Part shown: positions 21,384-32,688 of the stretch, piece after piece | How the letters are laid out: each line of letters opens with the position of its first letter | Position numbering within the stretch: the stretch's first letter is position 1 | Source of the DNA: Gracilaria domingensis | Taxonomy: Eukaryota > Rhodophyta > Florideophyceae > Gracilariales > Gracilariaceae | Length of the DNA: 64,000 nucleotides | Assembly (NCBI GenBank): GCA_022539475.1 | Contig: VCMS01000148.1 | Span: 62,001 to 126,000 of the forward strand | Direction: 5' to 3' | Program-made: the position numbers and the translations under genes | Notes under the pieces: generated by a model | Told to the model about the DNA's origin: nothing | What the model saw: the letters and a program-made list of their open reading frames with translations, nothing else | The model's database searches: none

Positions 21384-21468
21384 TTCTGGCAACAAGGTGG
21401 TATACTTGTGCAGCTCTCATTCGTGGAGTGCTGTCACGTTTATGATTCTAGGAATTCTTGGCTGCACC

Positions 21469-23062
21469 CGCTGTTCTTGTGTTCTCATGAGAAACAGAAC
21501 CAAAAGCGTGGGAACTTCCCATGCGTGGCATGTTAAACATATCTGGCAATCGTTAATTTCATTAAGAACTCGCAAAAACATTTAGAATTAATTGCTACGG
21601 TCAGCTTGTGGTCAGTGCGTTGCTCGAAATGCGTCGTTTTTTTCTGTTTGCCGACTGCGCGCGCGCGCTGTCATTCGACAGCGCCACGCGCGCGACACGC
21701 GTTTCGTGTGCGCGCGCCCCGCGTGTTCGACGGCCGCCCGGCGCGGTGCACGAGCGCAACGCGCGTCGCGAGAGAGCGAACACCGCGCCACGATGCGCAC
21801 GTGTGTCTTGTGGCCACGGGGAGCGCCTCCCTCGCATCCCCGCCGCACACGGTCGCACACGCGCACCGCCCGAAATAACTGAACGAAAGATCGCCAACAA
21901 GTCACTCCCAGCGACGCTTTCCCCTTTTCCCAGTCTTGTCCAAGCACCCGCACGTTTCGAGCTTTGCGTTCCAAACTTGCATCGTTTTATCCCAAGACCT
22001 CGCAATAACCAATGCTTTTTCTCACGAACTCTATCCTTTTCGCTAGCAGCGCCACCGTTCTGCCTGCCCCTCACTTATTGGCACGTTGCAAATGCCCCTA
22101 GATGCAACCCATCTCGAGTCTTTCTCTTTCAAAAAAATGAACCGAATTGAAGCTGCACCAGTACGGGTATTGCGAAGTGATTGAACTGCTTTCCTGACCA
22201 GAGGCAGAACGTGGTCTTCAGTCATATATTTTTTGTTGTAGTCTCTCTGTCACGAATGCGACCCTGCTGTAGAATGAAAGTTGAGTCTCAGCAGCAAAGG
22301 TTGATTTATCTTGTCGCTCGAGCACGGGTGTTCTAGTTCAGCTACTTGCAATCTCTGGGTTTCCAGAGATGTTGTCGTAAGTTACGGGGAGTGATCATGG
22401 TAGGACTCAAAACCTGTATCACGGATTTTGTAGAAAATGTACTCGCTGTGCTTACTAGATGAGCTATGGCCGCTCATGTCCTTGCCCAAGTTACATGGGT
22501 GGAGGTGTTGAAGTACTGATTGTGTGCTCGATCTGCAGCTGGTTGGCACTACAGATGTGTTGGTTCTCAAGTTGTGGGTGACAGCAGTCCTCTGCAACGC
22601 TTTATCTTACATTTCAGCACGGAGCGGTAGCACAACATATGGCACCGTACGACGGCACGAACACGTTGCGGCAATATTCAGCTATTCAGTTGAGAACTGC
22701 CTCTTTCGTATGAAGGTTCTAGTTTGTGTACAGGTACAAAGAACTCGGAGCGTTACTACACGACGCTGGAATCCTACAGGATGGGCTCACAAGGCCCGCA
22801 TCACTGATTGATGACGTCGACCTTGATCAGCTCTACTCCGGTAGCTCTGGATGGTGAACGTTTTCGACAGCTACCTCACCCAGAAGGGTGATAGCAGGGG
22901 TCATGATGTGCTCCGATTGTTTGAAAGCTGCTGAGGCAAGGTACGCCGCACGAGGCGGTTCTTTACTGCACGCGGTCTCAACACTGGAAGGCGGCCAACT
23001 TCAAAGCACAAAGTCACACGCAGATTCCTAGAAGGCCTCTGAGTGGACTGAATGGATGACGT
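21469..23062. other. Gene-free stretch right of the degenerate transposon
   Basis: Holds a CpG-dense block (about 21650-21860) that is open in several frames on both strands at once, a sign of composition rather than coding. The remainder shows no gene, RNA or repeat that I can support. Confidence 0.5.
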
Positions 23063-26000
23063 TTATGGCGGTAGAAGACAGAATTCAAGATGTCGTCGTA
23101 GTAAACTAGAAAAGAAGCCATACTGATAGCGTCTGCAGTGGGCGTCGGCTGTGCCAAGCCGCAGCTCTCGGTTGTGCGAGTCGTCAAACTTCAGTTTCCG
23201 TGACTGTGCCCACCACAGCGGCAGCTGGTGCGGCGCGGGGTGCGGCTCGCACCTCAAGAGCTCCAAGTTGCACAGAAGCGTCGAGTCGTCCGAAAGCATC
23301 ACATCGGCGTGCGCATCGCGCAGAGAAACGAAAGCTGGATTCCCGCCAAAAGCGAAGCGGTGCGTGGCCACGCGCGCCGCCACGTCCCACACCACCAACA
23401 CGTTGTCGTGGTATCCAGCCGCCACAGGTGTAACAGGAGCAAGCACATCTGCTCCTGCTGTTACAACGCGCGCGCCGTCGTCCGACATGGCCACGCACCT
23501 CACCGCCTCCCGATGTGCGCGCCACGCGTCGCCGACAGCAGCGCCGCGGCGCGTGTCCCACACGCGCACGTCGCCCTCATCGTCGCCCGACGCGGCGCGC
23601 GAGCCGTCGCCGCACAGCGCCACGCAACTCACCCCGTTGAGAACGAGCAGCGCGTCGCACACGGCCGCGCCGCTGCGCACGTCCCACACGCGCAGCGCAT
23701 TGTCCGCGCCGCCGGACGCGAGCCGCCGTCCGTCCGCGCTGAACGAAAGCGCTGGCACCCGCCTCGAGTGCGCGCGCAGCACCTGCGGCAGCAGCGCGCC
23801 GCTGGCGCCGTCCCACAGCCGCACCGTCCCGTCCCACGAGCCCGACGCAATCCACTGCCCGTCCGCACTAACGCACACACATAAAATAATATCCTCATGC
23901 GCGTCCTCCCCGTTCCTGACGCTCTCCGACGGCAAGCGCCTCATATCCCACACTCGAACGCTTCCGTCGAGCCCTCCACAGAACCCGACTGACCCGTCTT
24001 CACTGCCACCCACGCACCACACTGGACCCATGTTATCCTTCATACCCCCTTTCATCGAGTTGCCCCTGCTCTCATACGCCCACACGCCATAGTCTCCTCT
24101 GATTGTACCCCACAAAATCGTTCTATCTGCTTCGGCAAACGTCACCCTTGTTACCAAACCTTCGGTCTCAACACACTTCAAGCAGCTCCCGTTTTGAGCG
24201 TCCCACAATTGAATCGTCTTGTCCCATGACGCGGACGCAATCAAGTCCCCCTTCTCGCTGAACGCTACGTCATGCACAGGCCCCTGGATTTCCTCTCGTG
24301 CTCCCCAGATCTTTTCCCGGCTTTTCTTATCCCATACGAAAACACCACCTTCCCAAAACCCACAAACAACCTTCGAAGCCGTCGAACTAACTGCAACGCA
24401 AATCACATCCCGCTCCTTTCCACTCACAAATACACGAGCGGCGCCATTGCTTTGCAGATCCCACACTACCACCTTTCCAACATCTTTCAGCCCACAAGCA
24501 ACCCATCTCGAATCCTCGCTCAAACAGATGCACTCAGTCGAATGTAAACTCGATCCAACAACACTCATCACATCCTCCGCAGCGTCCCAATTTCTAACAA
24601 CACCATCAGCGTCCCCAAACACAACTATTTGTCCATCGTTCGACAACGCACCATTCCCAACCCCTTCCACCTCTCTTTCAAGAATGCTCCTACCGCCATG
24701 TATCAGATTATACATCACTACCTGTAGCTTCTTGTCAGGAAACGCCGACACTAGAATCCTCAACTCATGGTCATGCTTTTGAATACCCCACACAGACCCA
24801 TTCACTTGTATGCTCTCCAAAACAGCGCCACCAGCAGCAGTCAGGAACCCGTTGCTTGCCTTCAGCCATGGTCTTCCTGTGTTTTCCGCGAGCTGTCTAA
24901 TTTCCTCCAAGAACCTTCGCGCCGTGTCACACTTCTCCGAATACCCAATCAGCCGTCCATACAGCTGGAAGTATATCTCGCATGGGTTTCGCCTAATCGC
25001 CTCTTGACTCAGTCGCGCCGCCTGCGCAATAACTTCCAACGCACGTTTTTTCTCATGCTTTCGATCCATGTCCAAACGGTCGAGTACCGCTTGTCCTTGT
25101 GAAACATCGTTCTCCACAGCTATTATTCCGCTCTGCGTAAGACGATTCATGATCCATTGAGGCTTCAACAATAGCCATACCAACTCTTCATCTTCTCCTG
25201 CCTCCTTGAGTAATCGACAAACGTTGTTATCCAAATACCCATCCTCATCGTCTACACTCCACCAATCTCTTCTCTTCCGCTCCAATATATCATTCACTGA
25301 TGCGATCTTGGCGGTGGCATCTCCTTCTTCTTCCTCGTTTTTGTCGCTCGTCCAGCAACAAAACCGCTTAAGGTTCACCCATGAACCAGAACTCTCACTT
25401 TCCGGCTCATGAGATTTCAAAGAAATCATATTGTCCCGAGCGTCAACATCCCCATCACCCGCCCGGTAGTCGTCCAACAAGCGACGAATGTGTCCTTTTC
25501 GTGTATTCCTTGTATCAACATAGAGCGTCTCGAGAATGTCATCGTGTACGCGCAGCACCGAACTCAGTTCTCCCTCGTTCTCAGGAATCGTGATATCAAC
25601 AACTGCCACTGAATGTAGCGTCTTCATCACTTCCAACGCCTTCATATCTTCTTTCAAACACCACAACCGTCGAAGCATCGAAACAGGAACTTCTTGCTGT
25701 TTCTGCAGGACACAAAGAGATTGATGCATCTCTCTAATCGATAGAGGAAACGTTTCTGGTTTCTCTGCCCATCGCAGCTCCAACACCGAGATTGATGCAT
25801 TTGTCACATTCCGCACTACACCATACCCCTCGAAAGCTCCCTCAATGATTGCATCTGGTTCTCGCCTCAGTTTCTCGTGATAGAGTCTAAGTCCATCTTC
25901 CTTGGGACCCTTTAATGATGAGAAATACTCTCGAACACCTGACCCAGTAACGCCGAGCAGCAACGGAACGCCCCGGCATGCTTCCAAAATCGCTTCCAAC

Positions 26001-27070
26001 GACTCAACGTTGGCCTTCTTCGAAATCGTGCAACCCTCCAGACCGGAGTGTCTCAAGAACATTGCTCGAGAGTCTTTCTCGTTTCTCGGTGCAAACTCTA
26101 TCGATTTGTCAGCGTTCAGCGCAAACTCTTTCTCCCTCGTTGTGTAGACCAGACAGCTGTGCTCGTTAACCATCTCAGCAAGCACGTAAAATGTATCGAG
26201 GTCGAAACCATTCGCCTTCCACACATCATCAACCAAAAATAGACATCTGCGATCCACAAACCACTCTCTTGCCTTATCTACAGCCCCTTGCAAGTGCTTC
26301 TGCCCACGAATGTCCTTCGCAAGAGTTCGGTTTCCAGTTCGTTCTACAATCTTCGCAATCTGCTTGATGAGATCATCTATTCCGGCGTCCTTTCCCAGTT
26401 GCAAGAACTGCACACCATCCGGAAACCTTGACCGAACATCATCCACATTGTTCAAGCCCCGAAGCGCACAGGTCTTCCCAACTCCGCCCCTACCCGCAGC
26501 TACAACCGCCATCACCCTGTGGGCAGAATTCTCCAGTACGGCTGCTTTGAGCTGTCCCTCGAAGGTATGCGGGGAATCGTATTCCAACGTGAGGCGAGAG
26601 GGATTGGGTGGGACAGTTCCACCTTGCAGAAACTTGGCATCAGTTGCAGACGCGATGGCATTGTCTACTTCGGTTTTGCGTTGTCTCTCTTCAGCAGCAA
26701 ACGAGGCAAACTCTCTTTCCGTTGCCTCGACTTGAGAGAGAATTTGGTCTACTCGCTGCACTCGACTGAACGGAGTAGCATTCGGAATGGTTGACGACAG
26801 CTGCATGCATTGGTCGTAGGCGTGCTGTAGCCTGATGCTCCAAGTGCGTAGTGTGTGCGTTGAGGACGGTACTCCGTTCGAATCCGCCACCCAGCTTTCA
26901 AGGACTCGGAGATGTTCTTGAAGCAATTTTTGAACCAAACCAAATCTGTGGCGGTTGTCGCATGCCAAATCATGGCGCCGAACTGGGGCGTTGAGTCTGT
27001 CTTCGACGTAAGCGAGAGCGGTCGGGGCCGCGCTAGCGACGGCAGTGGCTGCGGAGACCGGGTCGGCCAT
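23063..27070 (-). CDS. NB-ARC/WD40 repeat protein (NLR-like, APAF-1-like architecture)
   Basis: A single-exon gene of 1335 residues from ATG 27070 (MADPVSAATAV). An N-terminal helical region (1-150) precedes an NB-ARC ATPase: P-loop GRGGVGKT near 190-199, kinase-2 FLVDDVW near 277, TTRE (sensor) near 310, GVPLLLG (GLPL) near 365 and a VHD motif near 507. A helical linker follows. From about 800 to 1240 there are roughly nine to ten WD40 blades, seen from their WD endings: NWDAA, VWDLQ, VWDKK, LWDAQ, VWDMR, LWDGA, VWDVR, VWDTR, VWDVA. The plan is a nucleotide-controlled switch with a WD40 sensor, as in APAF-1 and many STAND proteins of algae and fungi, so a role in immune-type or cell-death signalling is inference. 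No leucine-rich repeat or membrane segment. The last three complete blades are far richer in G+C than the rest. Confidence 0.9.
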   Translation of the reverse strand: MADPVSAATAVASAAPTALAYVEDRLNAPVRRHDLACDNRHRFGLVQKLLQEHLRVLESWVADSNGVPSSTHTLRTWSIRLQHAYDQCMQLSSTIPNATPFSRVQRVDQILSQVEATEREFASFAAEERQRKTEVDNAIASATDAKFLQGGTVPPNPSRLTLEYDSPHTFEGQLKAAVLENSAHRVMAVVAAGRGGVGKTCALRGLNNVDDVRSRFPDGVQFLQLGKDAGIDDLIKQIAKIVERTGNRTLAKDIRGQKHLQGAVDKAREWFVDRRCLFLVDDVWKANGFDLDTFYVLAEMVNEHSCLVYTTREKEFALNADKSIEFAPRNEKDSRAMFLRHSGLEGCTISKKANVESLEAILEACRGVPLLLGVTGSGVREYFSSLKGPKEDGLRLYHEKLRREPDAIIEGAFEGYGVVRNVTNASISVLELRWAEKPETFPLSIREMHQSLCVLQKQQEVPVSMLRRLWCLKEDMKALEVMKTLHSVAVVDITIPENEGELSSVLRVHDDILETLYVDTRNTRKGHIRRLLDDYRAGDGDVDARDNMISLKSHEPESESSGSWVNLKRFCCWTSDKNEEEEGDATAKIASVNDILERKRRDWWSVDDEDGYLDNNVCRLLKEAGEDEELVWLLLKPQWIMNRLTQSGIIAVENDVSQGQAVLDRLDMDRKHEKKRALEVIAQAARLSQEAIRRNPCEIYFQLYGRLIGYSEKCDTARRFLEEIRQLAENTGRPWLKASNGFLTAAGGAVLESIQVNGSVWGIQKHDHELRILVSAFPDKKLQVVMYNLIHGGRSILEREVEGVGNGALSNDGQIVVFGDADGVVRNWDAAEDVMSVVGSSLHSTECICLSEDSRWVACGLKDVGKVVVWDLQSNGAARVFVSGKERDVICVAVSSTASKVVCGFWEGGVFVWDKKSREKIWGAREEIQGPVHDVAFSEKGDLIASASWDKTIQLWDAQNGSCLKCVETEGLVTRVTFAEADRTILWGTIRGDYGVWAYESRGNSMKGGMKDNMGPVWCVGGSEDGSVGFCGGLDGSVRVWDMRRLPSESVRNGEDAHEDIILCVCVSADGQWIASGSWDGTVRLWDGASGALLPQVLRAHSRRVPALSFSADGRRLASGGADNALRVWDVRSGAAVCDALLVLNGVSCVALCGDGSRAASGDDEGDVRVWDTRRGAAVGDAWRAHREAVRCVAMSDDGARVVTAGADVLAPVTPVAAGYHDNVLVVWDVAARVATHRFAFGGNPAFVSLRDAHADVMLSDDSTLLCNLELLRCEPHPAPHQLPLWWAQSRKLKFDDSHNRELRLGTADAHCRRYQYGFFSSLLRRHLEFCLLPP

Positions 27071-27291
27071 TGGGAAGTTAAAGAGCTTGAGAGGCAATCT
27101 GCTTGTGTTGGACGGAGAAAGAGTGGACGATGACGACGTCTAGAGCGTGAGTGGAGTAGGCCACTTGCGCTCTCAGGGGGTTCTACGGAAGCCACGCAAG
27201 TTGCGTCCTCGTTGGATGCACAACAATGACAAGTTAGCATTGCCACACAAAAAGAAACTTGTTTCCTCTGGGAGGTACCGGTGTGCAAGTG

Positions 27292-27318
27292 TGATTCGTA
27301 TGATTCGTATGATTCGTA
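27292..27318. repeat. Nine-base microsatellite, three units
   Basis: TGATTCGTA three times in tandem, upstream of the NB-ARC-WD40 gene. Confidence 0.85.
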
Positions 27319-27354
27319 TGGGTTCGCAAATGCGTCCGACAATCAAACCCTGTC

Positions 27355-27985
27355 GCGTGATCCTGTTGCAATCAATTCCCTGTTCTCGCTGAACGCTACC
27401 GCAGTGGTTTATCGCATTTTGCGGCACGCGCTACCCGCGTGTATCTCTCGCGATGTTGACCTCGAGCTGCTTTCGCAGCTCGGGTGAGCTCGCGGCCAAG
27501 CCGAGGGCAACAATAAAGTAGACACTTTCCGGCCCGACGGAGGCCCGTCGAAGGTCCGGACAGACGGGAACTTGACTCCCGGATCGCTTGCTCGCTCGAC
27601 GCAGACGAAGCAGAAGAAGCGACGGCTCTGCTGCGCACGATTCGCACGCGCTCTACGACGCGAGGAACATTAACCGCAATCGCACGAACTTGGATGTCTT
27701 CTAAGTAGGGAGGCCTCCCAGATTTTTTCTCCACTTTTCCAATCCCATACGAAAACCGCACCCAAAAACCCACAAAGGAGCGTCGAAGCCGTCCAACTTA
27801 CCACGAAGAGTTTCACACTCTGATCTCTCCTAGTCTAAAATTCGCAAGCAGCTTCACCGTTCAACAGGTTCCACACCATGGGCTTTCCAATGTCTAGGAG
27901 CCCACATGCCACCCATCCTGAGTCTTCACTCAAACAAATATACTCAATCAAATCTGTGCTCCTTCCAACATCAGTCTGGTAGGAC
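27355..27985 (-). pseudogene. Fragment of a second WD40 gene related to 23063-27070
   Basis: The stretch 27717-27985 matches 24310-24570 of the neighbouring gene (ECICLSEDSRWVACG there, EYICLSEDSGWVACG here, then MVWNL for VVWDL). A second short match, 27355-27405, corresponds to 24225-24270 (the TTCTCGCTGAACGCTA block). Order and orientation are kept, but about 280 unrelated bases (27410-27700) lie between. This is a broken WD40 portion of a paralogue, with no nucleotide-binding domain left. Confidence 0.8.
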
Positions 27986-29183
27986 CGTGCAGAGCAGCTG
28001 GAACGGTTCGGGGAGCGGCACGCACGCGTGTCCCTGACCGCGCAATGCGAGCGCAAGAGACACATCGGCACGAAGGGGGCCGAGAAACAAAACGCGCTCG
28101 GCGTGCGGGAAACTGCGAGTGGCCATGTAGCAATCGGAATAAAACTTGAGTTACTTTTGCTTAAAAACTTGACAATTTTCGAGAACAAATTTTCGAATTA
28201 TTACAGGCCACCACAGTTGCCACGTCTCATATGAATGACCCTTGCAAAACGTGGTGGTACAGAAGTTTGCCTTTGTTTCTCCTGACTCAGGGAAGAGAAA
28301 ACGTAAATGAGACAAAATAATAATTCTCTGCCAGGAAAATGAGTACGCGGTACAAAATTACGTACCAACGGCAGAACGTTGTGGTTTTCTAAAGGAGCAT
28401 TTTGACACTGTTGCTATAAAAGTGTTGAGACACAGGGAGATGCGGGAAAAATGGGGAGGAAAGTTGCTTTAGGTACAAATAGGGTGTGTATCTTTTACGC
28501 ACGTGCGAAAAAACAAGTGCTGCAACATGGAGTCAGCCATGCTTGACATGTTTAGTTAATTTGAAATTTACTGTTTTGTCAGGAAGAGCACTACAGAAAG
28601 TAACTGAGGCGTAAAAAATAAGAACCAAACCTCAACTGTGCTCTGGCACACTTACAGAGGTCAGGTTGAGTTATCTTCTCACACAAAAGATAACTTCACT
28701 ATTGAACCGGACTCTAACACATTCATCGGAAAATTAAATATGCCAGAATTTTCAAATGATAGAGACCTATAATCCAGAAAAAACTAGATCTGTATTTAAA
28801 GACGTTTTCATGGGTAGAAAAAGGTCTGAATCAAAAGAAAACCTGCGTTTTTGAGCTAAATAGTAACGTGTGCGACACTGTTTACCATTCTATTTGTGGC
28901 ACTTAGAAGCAGTTCTCAATATGGTTAGATAGAGTGCTGCAACAGCTACAAAATGAATTTGTAATATTTTTCTCCAGGGAATTGCGGGGATCGAGCAAAA
29001 TAGAATAACGTTTCTGTTTCAAGACTTTCTTTCTTTGAAGGCAACTTTTGAACCATAATGAAAATGCAAAACCACATAATTAAGTATTTAAAACCAAGCA
29101 TATGAATAATACGTTCAAAGAGAAAAATAGCAACCGCAATCCTCATTGTTATGCTTTGACTAAAAGATTACACAGAATTCTTT
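27986..29183. other. AT-rich gene-free stretch
   Basis: AT-rich sequence without supported genes. A TATAAAA lies near 28415, but no open frame follows it. Confidence 0.5.
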
Positions 29184-30123
29184 TTAAGCATTAAACACAG
29201 GAAAAAGCTTTGCACCACTTTGAAGAGAAAGTTGCACAACATTAGCAACTACAAAAAAAACATGTAGAATTTGTAAGACGATTGTGACGATATTTGTGAT
29301 CGAGGATATTAAACTTCTTAAAATACCGATTCAGCGCCTCGTGCCTCGCTCTCAATTTTTTGTGCAAATTTGCTTAATTATTCGAAACATCAGCCAATTT
29401 TAAACATCGTGGATCACCGTACCCTTTATCTGTCACAAATTGTTCTCCGGCTTGAAGCCTCTCTTTGAGATTGCTGCGAAAGATTCGAACATCTGGGAAT
29501 GAACCGCAAAGGTAGTCCCCATTAACCCACACAATAAATCCGTTATCCACTCTGAGTCCAATTTCGTACCGCAAACCTGCTCCACGAAATTTGTAGGAGT
29601 ACCATATTCTCGAGAACGGAGACGGTTCGTTAATTCGACAGTCTGTACAATCTACCGAAATAAAACAAGAATAAAATTGTTTAGAACAAAACCTATTCTG
29701 TAGCTTAATTTGCATCCATATTGTTAGAATCATTCAGAAATATTTCTTGAAGTGCAGGATTTTAACGTACAATTTTTAGTTGCGATAATAATCTCACAAT
29801 CGTCCAAGTCCATTTTCGAAATGTCTTCTTGTCAACACCGGTAATAACGGTGTTGACTACCTCGGGGTTGTATAGTCTTAGAAAAAGAAGCGCGCAAAGA
29901 AGATGTTTCGGAGATGCTCTATCTGGCAGAGATGGACGCAGCTTGTTCCATAACAGAGATGAAACGTAATAATCGGTTCCGAATAAACAAGTAAATCTTC
30001 TGCTGTCGTTGATACTTCTCCGTCGCTTTCTAATGCTTGGTAGGGCAAAGAAGACATTTCGAAGTGTAGAGACATTAGCTGGCTGACCTTTAATTGATCT
30101 CTGCCGATGTCTATCTTGAAATG
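29184..30123 (-). pseudogene. DDE-superfamily transposase (Harbinger/DDE_Tnp_4-like), spliced and broken
   Basis: On the - strand. An exon from about 30123 to 29771 carries LFGTDYYVSSLLW and a helix-turn-helix-like VDKKTFRKW. A GTACGT donor and a TCTAAC...CTACAG acceptor suggest an intron near 29770-29702. The next exon has the catalytic region: SVDCTDCRINEPSPF (first Asp), GLRYEIG, VTDKGYGDPR (second Asp), then RARHEALNRYFKKF (Glu), and ends QLSLQSGAKLFPVFNA with a stop at 29184-29186. Breaks: a TAA at 29374-29376 and a frameshift between RYHN-like and VFFVVANVV sequence near 29250. The usual Gly in DGTDC is Cys. It belongs to a different family from the transposases at 20 and 54 kb. Confidence 0.75.
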
Positions 30124-31260
30124 GCTAAGTAATGTAACGACTTAAATACTGGGCTTCTGTTGTTTATGCAACGTGATTACTGAGATTAACGTGAATTTGG
30201 CTAAGTTACGTGCTTCTTGAGGGCCACACAGTAGCCCGTATGGCAAGAAAACATCCATTTCGTCATCATTGTTGAGGACATATATGTAAGTAGGACATGT
30301 CACCGTCTTACGAGAGGACAGACTCTACTTAAATTTTTAATTTTTGATAAAAGCACTTCTAGTACCTTAATGCCACTGGTCCATTCTTGAACTTACAAGA
30401 AATACGCTAGACTTTTATTCTACAATGAAATGCTTCGGAACACATCACAATGTACTACATGATAACTTACATTTAACACTCATTTGGTGGGGTCCGAATG
30501 TTCCATTTACGGCTAAAAAGTGCGATTTTTACTACGAGCATTAACTGCTTACATTCTTTTCTTCTCATAAAAAAGGAAAATTCCGATGTCTGCAAACGCG
30601 TTTGAAAGACTCCGGAGCTACAAAATGCTTCAATATAAGAAATTTTCAAAACTTTACTAAATGTAGCAATAAATGTGTTCTTTCAAAGTTATATTTCTTT
30701 ATATGTTTAACATTTTTTGTAAACTGTAGCTATTGTCGATAGCACTCGCCAGCAACAGAGGGTATAAGAGTGCAACTCTCTTCGATAGAGAAGAAGCTAC
30801 AAGAACACATCACAATACATCAACGGAAAGTTTGTTATGATGTGTGATGACTCTGTAATTTATCACTCTATTATAAGGAAAGGCATTGTAAGTTCAAGAT
30901 TTTAGGCACACATGAACGGAAAGATATTTTTATCCTGTATAAAATCACTAGCCATCAGCCATCTCAGTTTCTATACATCATCTGTGGCTCTCAGTACTTG
31001 TCAAGTGATACGTAACTTTCTTCACAAAACGTTGAAGAAATGTTTGTTTCTAATTTGTTCCCACAAAGACCTAATTGGCTTTGGCAAAATGTCAGCGTTT
31101 CATATAATGTCGAGAAGAGAACATAAATGTACTGCCGGATGCAATCCATCGAGCGACTATCTCTTTCTACGAAGAGCTACTTAATCTGGACATCGTTGGC
31201 ACCAGAAGACAAACTTGGACTCCTTTCTATCTAAATCACTTCAAGACAGACAAGGACATC
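30124..31260. other. AT-rich divergent spacer
   Basis: Lies between the broken transposase (-) and the unknown gene (+). AT-rich. Several copies of ACATCACAA-type words occur near 30440 and 30805. No supported coding region. Confidence 0.5.
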
Positions 31261-32126
31261 ATGTCGCACAAACGCACCGCTCCGCGACTGACTGAGTCGT
31301 CAGCTGCTGTTAAACGCCTTCGCCAGATGTTCCGAGCCGGCGAACTAACGGAAGATGAAAATGACAGTGAGGTTAAAAATATGGATCCTCTTTTCAAGCA
31401 GTACAAAAGTACTACGTTCCGTTTGAGGTATGGAAAAAGTCGAACTGAAGTGTTAGGACATGCTCGTGCGTTAAGTTTTGCTTCATATTATTTCGTTTGG
31501 CATTTACCTGACGGTGTTTTAGAGCCTGCAGCAGCCATATTTGTAGCACGAACGACAGAAGAAGAAGAGGTTTGAGCTCAACCACGGTTGGGTAACACAG
31601 AGCCAAAAGAAGATTTCTTGTTAGACGATCATATCGAAGCGTCTGACAATACACGCCGTGGAGAGTTTAAACCTATTTGGCTACTTTCAGAATAGAAGCA
31701 TGAAGAGTCGACGATTAAGCATATATCTTTGGCAATTCTGTTCCCATAAAGTGTACTTGAAGACCACATTGTGGCTCAAGTGGATATGTCCTAGAGCTCA
31801 AAGTTTAGTGGCCTACGCCGATGACGAATATGGCCGTATTGCACAAGAAATGGTTATCGAAACAATTTCAGGCCATGTTGAAATACCATCCTATGATTTT
31901 GGGTTTCAACAGAAGCCTGAAAGCTTTAAGAGAGTCTGCTTCGGATTGTGTGTATTCTGTCTGTAGAATTGAGCTTCCTGTGGCTGTAGAAACGCATATA
32001 CCGCGAGAGAAACTCTTAGATTATAGTGATGGATCTACGGTTTTGCAAATTGATCTCAAAGCCCCAAATGATTCGTACGCTAAGAAACAAAGTATTACTA
32101 GAACGCGAGTAGATGGTTCTTTCTAA
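31261..32126 (+). pseudogene. Unknown gene, copy 1 (broken)
   Basis: ATG 31261. The N-terminus (PRLTESSAAVKRLRQMF, then MDPLFKQYKSTTFRLRYG) matches copy 2 at 45467. A GTGCGT donor near 31466 with acceptors near 31522 or 31609 could remove the TGA at 31573-31575. After it the frame gives DDHIEASDN, then GEFKP-WLLSE, like copy 2. Further on come MELKV-type sequence with a TAG, then WPTPMTNMAVLHKKWLSKQF and LQIDLKAPNDSY, ending at 32126 in a different frame. The frame changes and internal TAG point to a pseudogene, though short introns could explain part. The N-terminus is basic and Ser-rich; no known domain is recognised. Confidence 0.65.
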
Positions 32127-32688
32127 TACTTAATCCTATTTTATGTCATGTCCTTAAAAGTGTTTTTCTTGATTGTTTTATGATAGGTTCTTATTACAAA
32201 CCTGATAATCTTTTGAAGTAATAGTTGAGATTGTAAAGAATAGAGATTGGAAGATGCAATGTCAGCCTTTTCTACTAGAATATGCATTTCTCTCCCACAA
32301 TTCCCAGGCGTTTGTTGCTGAGCTACGATGGCTATAAGAAGTGTGTTAAAATATACAAACTCTACTTAAAGTGTGCTTTGCCACAATTACAAAATCTACG
32401 ACGGATGGTACACGTCCTAAAACTTTCACATAGACGGAAATATTGTCAAAAATTACTGCTGGGAAATACAAGAAAATAGAAAAGACATATTTCACATGAA
32501 TAGAACAGTAAACAAGCACTTGGTTTTATCACTTTCGACGAACGATTTTTGAACTTTCCTTGCGTCCTTCAATTTGATTCTTAGTCGATTGCCCCATATT
32601 TGTTTGCAATTTAAAGGCATTTATGTGAATAGTAAACTAGAATATTTTGTAAAATTCAACTAACTTCAAGACAAACGTTGTCCTCCTT
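32127..32688. other. AT-rich spacer between the two unknown-gene copies
   Basis: Copies 1 (+) and 2 (-) converge on this stretch. No supported coding region. Confidence 0.5.

Larger units (their letters stand above)
20087..21468 (-). mobile_element. Degenerate Harbinger-like DNA transposon, transposase half
   Basis: A decayed relative of the transposon at 53949-58186, on the opposite strand. Its 5' end (right end here) has the same terminal repeat type (GGTGCAGCCAAGAATTCC read on the - strand from 21468) and the same subterminal hairpin (21337-21383). The transposase pseudogene follows. No matching terminal repeat or SANT-like partner gene was found left of 20087, so the copy appears truncated. 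Confidence 0.75.

Noticed and set aside
21592-22150. Overlapping ORFs of 90-180 codons on both strands
   Set aside because: CpG-dense composition keeps all frames open; no motif or homologue is visible and no strand is preferred.
28405-28425. TATAAAA near 28415 as a promoter
   Set aside because: No open frame or conserved sequence follows it in AT-rich DNA.
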